The translations under genes and the position numbers were made by a program. The notes beneath the pieces were generated by a model. It did not search any database. It saw only the letters and a program-made list of their open reading frames with translations, and was not told where the DNA came from. 64,000 nt of DNA, from the NCBI GenBank assembly GCA_900317905.1, contig ONIN01000009.1:33133-97132 (forward strand). Reading direction: 5' to 3'. Positions 1-5,530 of this stretch are shown here, piece by piece; within the stretch, counting starts at the first letter, position 1; each line of letters starts with the position of its first letter. This DNA is from an uncultured Eubacteriales bacterium (GTDB lineage Bacteria > Bacillota > Clostridia > Oscillospirales > Oscillospiraceae).

Positions 1-1013
1 ACCTTGAGTCCGTATTGGGTCAGCGCCAGCGCCAGCTCGAAGGGGTCGCCGTTCATGCACTCGCCGATGGCGACACGGAGTCCCTGATGGTCTCCGGCAA
101 AGGCGTCCACCGCATGTTTTGCGCTTTCATAATCTTCCGCGTCATCGAACGACGCACCCAGCACGCGCCCCAGGGCCTGATACTGGTTTCGGATCTTGTC
201 GATCTGATACAGCCGCGTCAGCTCGATGGAGGGGATCTTTAATCGCTCTTCAAAGTCCGAGGCCGCCATCCGTGCCTCCGGGTGGAGCACCAGATTGAAA
301 TTGGCCTCCGCCATGTGCTGAAACTCCTCATAGTCTTCGCAGGTGGAGATCTCCCGGATGGCCTTCACGCCGATGCCGCGGAGATATCGGAACAATTCAA
401 AATCATCCGCCACCGGGGCGAAGAAGCCCAGCAGATTCACAGAGGTGCCCCGCTTCTTTCTCGGCTCCAGCAACGAATAGAGGCTCTGCCGCACGTGGAC
501 CATGGGTGGCTTGCGCCCCTCGCGGGTGAGGGCGTACATATAGCAGGGTTTGACCGGGAGGCCGACACGCTCCTCTGCTTTTCGGCAGACCCGCTCCATG
601 TCGGTACCAAGAAGGGCATCCACGCAGGTGATGCAGATCATCACCAGTGAGGGCTTTTTCTCCAGGCATTTCACAACTTCTTCTACCGCCTGGGGGATCT
701 TTTTCAGGTGCCGCCCGGTGACCACGTCGGTCTCGTCCATATTCAGATAGAAGAACCGATCTTTATAAGCTGGCATGGCGCTGACCAGAGAGGTGTTCCG
801 CCCGCAGCAGCCCGGCGCCACCAGAAGCATCACAGAGCCCGGGATCGCGAGGCCCGCACGCTTGACGCCGAAGCCCTCGGCGCCGGGCGAGTTGAAGGCC
901 AACGTCGCCGGGGAGCTGTAGATCAGATGGCGGCTGGAGACCAGCTCGTCCGGCAGATCCTCCAAGCCCCGATTAGCCAGCTCGGCGGCGGTGTAAAACT
1001 TTGCGTCTGTCAT
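1..1013 (-). CDS. Nitrogenase component 1-like protein (partial)
   Basis: The frame enters from the left edge, so only the N-terminal 337 residues are visible; component 1 proteins are usually 400-550 aa. It belongs to the nitrogenase component 1/oxidoreductase family, whose members receive electrons from a NifH-type reductase. Visible cysteines sit where the family binds iron-sulfur clusters: C68-C69 in APGCCGRN and C129 in [11 protein letters not shown] (compare the CPTGLIGDD region of NifD). The ATG at 1013 overlaps the stop of the NifH-like gene as ATGA, so the two are probably translationally coupled. True NifD, protochlorophyllide reductase, Ni-sirohydrochlorin cyclase and methylthio-alkane reductase subunits all share this fold; the substrate here is unknown. 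No nif accessory gene is visible. Confidence 0.85.
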   Translation of the reverse strand, partial: MTDAKFYTAAELANRGLEDLPDELVSSRHLIYSSPATLAFNSPGAEGFGVKRAGLAIPGSVMLLVAPGCCGRNTSLVSAMPAYKDRFFYLNMDETDVVTGRHLKKIPQAVEEVVKCLEKKPSLVMICITCVDALLGTDMERVCRKAEERVGLPVKPCYMYALTREGRKPPMVHVRQSLYSLLEPRKKRGTSVNLLGFFAPVADDFELFRYLRGIGVKAIREISTCEDYEEFQHMAEANFNLVLHPEARMAASDFEERLKIPSIELTRLYQIDKIRNQYQALGRVLGASFDDAEDYESAKHAVDAFAGDHQGLRVAIGECMNGDPFELALALTQYGLK

Positions 1014-1765
1014 GGCTGTTCCTCCAGCAGGCTCCTTGCCAGATTCAGAAATCTCTGACTCACCGGCAGGGTCGGGTCACCCTCGATGACGGTCTTGCCC
1101 TGGTCCTCAAATCGAATGATGTCATCGCTTCTGGGGATCTCCGCCACGATTCTAAGATCGTTCCTGTCGCAAAATTCCTGCACCTTCTCCGTCTCCCGTT
1201 CCACGTTCCGGTGGTTCAGGATGACGCCCTCCACGCGGGCGTAGCTCCGGTCGGCGAAGTTCTTCACGGCGCTGTTGATGTTATTGGCGGCGTAAAGGGC
1301 CATTTTCTCACCGGAGGTGACGATCAGCACCTTCTCCGCGTAGCCCTCCCGGATGGGGGCAGCAAAGCCGCCGCAGACCACGTCGCCAAGGACGTCATAG
1401 AGCACCACGTCCGGCTTGTGGGTCTCGAAGAGCTTCAGATCCTCCAGCAGCTGGAAGGTGGCAATGATGCCTCTCCCCGCGCAGCCGAGGCCGGGGGTGG
1501 GGCCGCCGGTCTCGATGCAGAGGACGCCGCCGAATCCCACCTTGGAGATTTCCTCCAGAGTATCGGGATCCTCGTCCTTCTCTCTTAAATAATTCATCAC
1601 CGGCAGCAGCGGTTCGCCCCCCAGCAGGTTGATGGTGCTGTCTGCCTTGGGGTCGCAGCCGATCTGGATGACCCGCTTTCCCAGGCTGGCGAAGGCCGCC
1701 GCCAGATTGCTGGTGACGGTGGACTTGCCGATGCCGCCTTTTCCGTAGATTGCAAGTTTTAACAT
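1010..1765 (-). CDS. NifH-like ATP-dependent [4Fe-4S] reductase
   Basis: A 251-aa NifH/BchL/CfbC-family P-loop protein that would hydrolyse ATP and pass electrons to the component 1-like partner downstream. Visible: Walker [11 protein letters not shown] (residues 7-16), switch-like GCDPKADST (36-44), the two cluster cysteines C95 in GLGCAGRG and C131 in DVVCGGFA, and [13 protein letters not shown] typical of the family. Length is slightly short of NifH (about 275 aa). An ATG at 1771 is in frame, but GAGGAA lies only two bases from it; the ATG at 1765 has an eight-base spacer and gives the usual N-terminus, so it is preferred. The gene lies behind a promoter and an attenuator-like leader. The family is certain; the pathway is not. 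Confidence 0.93.
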   Translation of the reverse strand: MLKLAIYGKGGIGKSTVTSNLAAAFASLGKRVIQIGCDPKADSTINLLGGEPLLPVMNYLREKDEDPDTLEEISKVGFGGVLCIETGGPTPGLGCAGRGIIATFQLLEDLKLFETHKPDVVLYDVLGDVVCGGFAAPIREGYAEKVLIVTSGEKMALYAANNINSAVKNFADRSYARVEGVILNHRNVERETEKVQEFCDRNDLRIVAEIPRSDDIIRFEDQGKTVIEGDPTLPVSQRFLNLARSLLEEQP

Positions 1766-1803
1766 AGTCATTTCCTCAACGCGAAATTCGATTCAGAGGA
1801 CGC

Positions 1804-1833
1804 AAAAAGCTCCCCTGCCGATGGCAAGGGAGC
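1804..1833 (-). terminator. Intrinsic terminator inside the nifH-like leader
   Basis: On the minus strand an 11-bp uninterrupted stem with a 3-nt loop (positions 1833 to 1809) is followed at once by TTTTT (1808-1804). It lies about 40 nt upstream of the nifH-like start codon, so it would end transcription before the genes unless disrupted. Confidence 0.85.
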
Positions 1834-1951
1834 CTGAAAATGTTATAGTTACCCCATGGTGAACATTTCCCGCTCGGATCGCTCCTTGCCGTCAAGTTTC
1901 CATTGATGCGTCCCGAAGGGCTTTCGGTGGTGAGCCGTCAGTCCTTTCGGT
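1804..1951 (-). promoter_or_regulatory. Candidate riboswitch/attenuator leader, class unknown
   Basis: The transcript leader holds a 10-nt arm (1890-1881, GGCAAGGAGC) that can pair with the 5' side of the terminator stem (1833-1823) with a single bulged base. This antiterminator pairing and the terminator are mutually exclusive. Between the arms lies a 47-nt region with another possible hairpin (AAATGTT near 1869-1863 with AACATTT near 1845-1839). Upstream there is a small CCGAA/TTCGG hairpin. I could not match the segment to SAM, cobalamin, TPP, FMN, glycine, guanidine or Moco consensus features that I can recall. Very short frames (MET-stop at 1903-1892; MFTMG-stop at 1866-1849) leave a leader-peptide mechanism open. 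Confidence 0.6.
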
Positions 1952-1957
1952 ACAATT

Positions 1958-1986
1958 ATTATACCATGGTATGGCTTTTCCGTCAA
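1958..1986 (-). promoter_or_regulatory. Sigma-A promoter of the nitrogenase-like operon
   Basis: TTGACG (1986-1981), 17-bp spacer, perfect TATAAT (1963-1958). Predicted start of transcription is near 1951, giving a 5' leader of about 185 nt. Confidence 0.8.
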
Positions 1987-2025
1987 CTGGAAAAGCTTCG
2001 AAACTGTGTTGTCATCACAATAGAA

Positions 2026-3012
2026 TCAGAAGTTTGTCGAATAAATGTGCTCCGCCAGCGGCGCCGAGGCAAAATCCACCACGATCCAGCCGGTATGATC
2101 AGGAAGGATCATTTTCATGAGCCAGGGATTCAGCTTCTTTGCAAAGAAATAGGGGTGTCCGTAGGCCAAAGTGCCCTTGGTGCTGAGAAACTGGATGGCC
2201 GCGCTGTCGGCGCCAGTCTCAGAGCCCGCGATCCCGTTTTCGAAGGCCGTCCATTTGTCATCCACGCCGTAGCAGAACCGATCCTGCACCCAGAGGGTGT
2301 AAGTGCCCTGCTCCGCGCTGACGGTGTTCAGGCTCACGTCGTCGTGGCCGCCCTGATCCTCCCAGATCAGCGGCACGCCGAGGCTGCCCTCCCAGCGGCG
2401 CAGCAGCACCACCTTGCCGCGGCTCTCGCCCAAGGTGGGGAGATTGGCGGATACGAACCAGCGATTCGGGTCTGCGTCGATGTATCCTTTCAGCAGAGAT
2501 TCAAATTCACCAATGCTTTCCTCTCCATGCTCCTGCTTCACAGCAAAGAGGATCGTCTCCGACGGATTCGCGTCCAGGAAGGCATAACAATCCGCGAGCA
2601 CATCCTCCAGATACAGAGGCTCCGACCACGGAAGGGCTCCGGTCTTGCAGTTGGTAAAGCCGTGCATGAGCTTCAACCGATCACCGTCCGCCCCCAGTCG
2701 GATGTCCAGATAGCGGTAACCGCTTTGGAGCTGCTCACCGATGGTCTTCGACTGGCACTTGGAGAAAAAGGCCAGCTGCACGTACTTCGTGGCGCTGTCA
2801 TGGGTGCCGGGAACGGTGATTTCCGACAAATACAGATCGTCCGACAATCCCGCCATCCAGCTTTCGCTGCCGGCGACCTCGGCATTGTCTGCGCGTTCCG
2901 TCAGCGGAATCACATAAAATGCCGCCGCAAGCAGCAGCAGAATCGCAATCAGCCATAGCAGAACCTTCAATAAAATCAGGCCGACAGACGGGCGTCCTTT
3001 TTTGGTCTCCAC
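2026..3012 (-). CDS. Membrane-anchored PI-PLC X-domain phosphodiesterase-like protein
   Basis: A 328-aa protein with a hydrophobic anchor at about residues 11-36 followed by a phosphatidylinositol-specific phospholipase C X-type domain outside the membrane. The family's two catalytic histidines are visible as H71 in VPGTHDS and H117 in LMHGF, together with YLDIR. Family members cleave phosphatidylinositol or related phosphodiesters; the natural substrate here is unknown. A longer frame opens at 3075, but AAAGGAGG at 3028-3020 sits seven bases before a GTG at 3012, so GTG is the likely start. It stands alone, divergent from the lipase-like gene. Confidence 0.8.
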   Translation of the reverse strand: METKKGRPSVGLILLKVLLWLIAILLLLAAAFYVIPLTERADNAEVAGSESWMAGLSDDLYLSEITVPGTHDSATKYVQLAFFSKCQSKTIGEQLQSGYRYLDIRLGADGDRLKLMHGFTNCKTGALPWSEPLYLEDVLADCYAFLDANPSETILFAVKQEHGEESIGEFESLLKGYIDADPNRWFVSANLPTLGESRGKVVLLRRWEGSLGVPLIWEDQGGHDDVSLNTVSAEQGTYTLWVQDRFCYGVDDKWTAFENGIAGSETGADSAAIQFLSTKGTLAYGHPYFFAKKLNPWLMKMILPDHTGWIVVDFASAPLAEHIYSTNF

Positions 3013-3109
3013 AGGAATGCCTCCTTTTGGTTCGGATGGTTCCATTATAGCGAATCGCGGCAAATTGCGCAACATTCGAATCGGAATCCATTTATTTCCT
3101 CAAACGCCG

Positions 3110-3138
3110 TTGCGTTCCAAAGATTCCTTTGTTATAAT
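3110..3138 (+). promoter_or_regulatory. Promoter of the lipase-like gene
   Basis: TTGCGT (3110-3115), 17-bp spacer, TATAAT (3133-3138), 33 bases upstream of the start codon. Confidence 0.65.
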
Positions 3139-3170
3139 GGACAAAAACTATGGAATGTGAGGGGCACTCC

Positions 3171-4337
3171 ATGAAAAGACACATTCTGACAATGCTTCTG
3201 GCGGTTCTGCTGATTCTGACAATGCTCTCCGGCTGTGGGAAGGAAGAGACCAACGCCTCTGCGCCCATCGTGTTTGTCCACGGCTACAGCGGCTGGGGCA
3301 GCTATGACGCGAAAAACGACCGGACGCCTTACTTCGGACTCACCACCGCCAACATCAGAAACGATCTGGAGACCAAGGGCTACGCCGCCTACATGGCCTC
3401 GGTAGGGCCGGATTCCAGCTGCTGGGACCGCGCCTGTGAGCTCTACGCCCAGATCACCGGCACCCTGACGGATTACGGCGCCGCACACAGCGCAGCATGC
3501 GGACACGAACGCTATGGCACCGACTATACCGGCAGACAGCTGATCCCGGATTTCACCTGGGACGCGGAACATCCGATCCATCTGGTGGGCCACAGCTTCG
3601 GCGGCGTCACGATCCGGCTGCTGCTGGATCTGATGATAGACGGCAGCTCTGAGGAAGTCGCCGCCAGTGGGGAGGATACCAGTCCCCTGTTCACCGGCGG
3701 GCACAACGGATATGTGAAGTCCATCTCCATCCTCGCCGCGCCCAGCAATGGCACCACCGCCGTCTATGTGGGCGGCAGTGACGCCGGCAACGCCATTTCC
3801 AACGGAGAATCCGGCACCTTCAACGCCAATGTGGTTCGGCAGTATGACAACGCCCTGAACGACATGAATGTGGATCGTGCCTGCGCCATCAACGCACAGC
3901 TCCAGCTGCAGCCGGACGTCTATTACTTCTGCTATTACGGCGCTTATCCATCGGACACCATCAGCCCCACGCTCAAAAGCCTCGCCAGTTGGATGAGCGG
4001 CTATCAGGGCCAGACGCCCGGAAGCTATACCGTAGCCGGTGAGACCTTCTATGTCCCCAGCCAGAATCTCGGCGTCGAGTGGCAGCCCAACGACGGCATG
4101 GTGAACGCGGTCTCTGGCTACTGCCCCTATCATCTGGATGCCAGCGGCGCTTTGATCTATGACGCACACCGGGATGTGACGGGCACAGAAACCTATAATC
4201 CCGGAGAATGGAACATCTTCCCCCAATACACCTGGAGCCATCTGGATTTCATCGGCGGTATCAATGGGAGTGTTTCTTCTGATACCCTCAGAAACTTTTA
4301 CCGGGATTTGGCCCAGAGAATCACAAATGTTGAATAA
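3171..4337 (+). CDS. Secreted lipase-like lipoprotein (alpha/beta hydrolase)
   Basis: A 388-aa exported protein. It begins with a lipoprotein signal peptide ending in the lipobox LSGC (C22), so it is probably tethered to the outer face of the membrane. The alpha/beta hydrolase core shows the oxyanion segment IVFVHGYSGWGSY (residues 33-45) and the nucleophile elbow GHSFGG (140-145, Ser142), as in staphylococcal/L1-type triacylglycerol lipases, and a late SHLDF that may carry the catalytic histidine. The start at 3171 is set by GAGGGG six bases upstream; an earlier in-frame ATG at 3150 lacks a site. A rho-independent terminator follows. Substrate (lipid ester or other) is inferred only from family. 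Confidence 0.8.
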   Translation: MKRHILTMLLAVLLILTMLSGCGKEETNASAPIVFVHGYSGWGSYDAKNDRTPYFGLTTANIRNDLETKGYAAYMASVGPDSSCWDRACELYAQITGTLTDYGAAHSAACGHERYGTDYTGRQLIPDFTWDAEHPIHLVGHSFGGVTIRLLLDLMIDGSSEEVAASGEDTSPLFTGGHNGYVKSISILAAPSNGTTAVYVGGSDAGNAISNGESGTFNANVVRQYDNALNDMNVDRACAINAQLQLQPDVYYFCYYGAYPSDTISPTLKSLASWMSGYQGQTPGSYTVAGETFYVPSQNLGVEWQPNDGMVNAVSGYCPYHLDASGALIYDAHRDVTGTETYNPGEWNIFPQYTWSHLDFIGGINGSVSSDTLRNFYRDLAQRITNVE

Positions 4338-4344
4338 AAAGAAA

Positions 4345-4376
4345 AACCAGAGATCCAATCGGATCTCTGGTTTTTT
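4345..4376 (+). terminator. Terminator after lipase-like gene
   Basis: Perfect stem of AACCAGAGATCC with GGATCTCTGGTT and a TTTTTT tract; it abuts the CCA end of the convergent tRNA-Leu and could serve both strands. Confidence 0.85.
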
Positions 4377-4463
4377 GGTGCGCGAGGCGGGACTTGAACC
4401 CGCACGTCCGGAGTGGACACTAGAACCTGAATCTAGCGAGTCTGCCAATTCCACCACTCGCGC
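4376..4463 (-). tRNA. tRNA-Leu (CAG)
   Basis: A 7-bp acceptor stem (GCGCGAG with CTCGCGC), long variable arm typical of tRNA-Leu, anticodon loop TTCAGGT giving CAG, GGTTCAAGTCC T-arm and encoded CCA. It decodes CUG leucine codons. Confidence 0.95.
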
Positions 4464-4491
4464 GTCTTGCTCCCTCGCGGAAAGCTTTATT

Positions 4492-4520
4492 AGAATAGCA
4501 CCGTAAATACAATTTGTCAA
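4492..4520 (-). promoter_or_regulatory. Promoter of tRNA-Leu
   Basis: On the minus strand TTGACA (4520-4515), 17-bp spacer, TATTCT (4497-4492), about 30 bases upstream of the mature 5' end. Confidence 0.7.
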
Positions 4521-4640
4521 GATGTTTTTTCGAAAAATCTTTCTTTTTTAATTCTGTGCCGAATTAATCGAAAATTTTCTTCTAAACACTATGTTGATTC
4601 ACAAGATTCGCAGGTTTTGAAAAAAAGGTAAAAATAATGC

Positions 4641-4669
4641 TTGACAATTCCGAAAATAAATGCTATATT
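4641..4669 (+). promoter_or_regulatory. Promoter of the four-tRNA array
   Basis: Consensus TTGACA (4641-4646), 17-bp spacer, TATATT (4664-4669), 20 bases before tRNA-Asp. The surrounding 4464-4689 stretch is AT-rich and otherwise holds only the divergent tRNA-Leu promoter. Confidence 0.8.
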
Positions 4670-4689
4670 AAGCAAGCGCTGAAACGCAA

Positions 4690-4766
4690 GGCCGAGTAGT
4701 TCAGTCGGTTAGAACGCTAGCCTGTCACGCTAGAGGTCGAGGGTTCAAGTCCCTTCTCGGTCGCCA
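4690..4766 (+). tRNA. tRNA-Asp (GTC)
   Basis: A 77-nt cloverleaf with encoded CCA. The anticodon arm reads GTC, and the acceptor GGCCGAG pairs with CTCGGTC. First gene of an array of four. Confidence 0.95.
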
Positions 4767-4768
4767 TT

Positions 4769-4792
4769 CCCGCGGAGTTCACGCTCCGCGGG
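4769..4792 (+). other. Hairpin between tRNA-Asp and tRNA-Thr
   Basis: CCCGCGGAG and CTCCGCGGG form a 9-bp stem. No T-tract follows (next bases ATTCATAT), so it is more likely a processing or partial attenuation structure than a full terminator. Confidence 0.6.
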
Positions 4793-4800
4793 ATTCATAT

Positions 4801-4876
<76 letters not shown>

Positions 4877-4883
4877 TGTTGAG

Positions 4884-4908
4884 CCCTTGAACATCAACGG
4901 TTCAAGGG
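4884..4908 (+). other. Hairpin between tRNA-Thr and tRNA-Pro
   Basis: CCCTTGAAC and GTTCAAGGG form a 9-bp stem with a 7-nt loop. A weak T-containing tail follows (TTCTATC). Confidence 0.55.
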
Positions 4909-4920
4909 TTCTATCAAAAT

Positions 4921-4996
4921 CCGGGTGTAGCGCAGTTGGTAGCGTGCTTGAATGGGGTTCAAGAGGCCCCGAGTTCGAATCTCGGCACTCGGACCA
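4921..4996 (+). tRNA. tRNA-Pro (GGG)
   Basis: A 76-nt cloverleaf with acceptor CCGGGTG pairing CACTCGG, anticodon loop ATGGGGT and encoded CCA. Decodes CCC/CCU proline codons. Confidence 0.93.
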
Positions 4997-5000
4997 ATGT

Positions 5001-5024
5001 CACCGCGGACTTCGGTTCGCGGTG
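5001..5024 (+). other. Hairpin between tRNA-Pro and second tRNA-Thr
   Basis: CACCGCG with CGCGGTG, extended by inner pairs around a TTC loop, followed by ATATTTTTA. It resembles a weak terminator within the array. Confidence 0.6.
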
Positions 5025-5039
5025 ATATTTTTAGAATAT

Positions 5040-5115
5040 GCTAGTGTAGCTCAGCCGGTAGAGCAGCTGATTCGTAATCAGCAGGTCGGGTGTTCGAGTC
5101 ACCTCACTAGCTCCA
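5040..5115 (+). tRNA. tRNA-Thr (CGT)
   Basis: A 76-nt cloverleaf with anticodon loop TTCGTAA and encoded CCA. Decodes ACG threonine codons. Last tRNA of the array. Confidence 0.95.
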
Positions 5116-5141
5116 TCCCGGAGAAAACTCTCCGGGATTTT
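5116..5141 (+). terminator. Terminator of tRNA array
   Basis: A 9-bp stem TCCCGGAGA/TCTCCGGGA followed by TTTTACTTT. The next gene's AGGAGG lies only 8 bases beyond the T-tract. Confidence 0.75.
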
Positions 5142-5161
5142 ACTTTATCAGGAGGGATTCT

Positions 5162-5485
5162 ATGGCGCAGGATTGCTGGTATGTCTATATGGTGCGCTGC
5201 GCCGACGATTCCATCTACACCGGCATGGCGAGGGACATTCGGAAACGGCTGAAGGAACATCTCGCCAGGGGGCCGGAGTGCGCGAAATATACCCGCAGCC
5301 GACCGGTGACGGCGCTGGAGGCCCTCTGGCAGGTGCCGGACGGTCACGCGGCAAGAAGCCTGGAATGGCACATCAAACGTCTTACAAGAAAGAAGAAGCT
5401 GCATCTGGTTCAAAATCCTGAGACCATCGCTTCGCTCTCCGAAGAAGCGGTGCCCCTCTCCCCTGATATGAATCGTTACCTATAA
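5162..5485 (+). CDS. GIY-YIG nuclease superfamily protein
   Basis: A 107-aa protein consisting of one GIY-YIG domain. Visible: the paired motif WYVYMV ... YTGMA (residues 6-23), the family arginine in DIRKRLKEH and a basic C-terminal half. Members similar to this small stand-alone type (YhbQ/YazA-like) are presumed DNA structure-specific nucleases; their cellular role is poorly defined. AGGAGG lies seven bases before ATG. It follows the tRNA array terminator with no separate promoter seen, and ends at a shared terminator facing the rpsA fusion gene. Confidence 0.85.
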   Translation: MAQDCWYVYMVRCADDSIYTGMARDIRKRLKEHLARGPECAKYTRSRPVTALEALWQVPDGHAARSLEWHIKRLTRKKKLHLVQNPETIASLSEEAVPLSPDMNRYL

Positions 5486-5517
5486 AAAATCACACCTCAA
5501 ACTGAGGTGTGATTTTT
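5484..5517. terminator. Bidirectional terminator
   Basis: AAAAATCACACCTCA and TGAGGTGTGATTTTT form a near-perfect stem with A- and T-tracts on both sides. It separates the convergent GIY-YIG gene and the cmk-ispH-rpsA fusion. Confidence 0.9.
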
Positions 5518-5530
5518 GTTTTTGTATGGA

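Noticed and set aside
1804-1951. Assignment of the nif-like leader to SAM-I, cobalamin, TPP, FMN, guanidine-I, fluoride or Moco riboswitch.
   Set aside because: Core motifs of these classes, as I recall them, are not present; left as unknown class.
3132-4520. Minus-strand frame of 462 codons across the lipase gene and tRNA-Leu.
   Set aside because: It runs through a tRNA and a terminator, and the plus strand encodes a clear lipoprotein signal peptide and GHSFGG motif.
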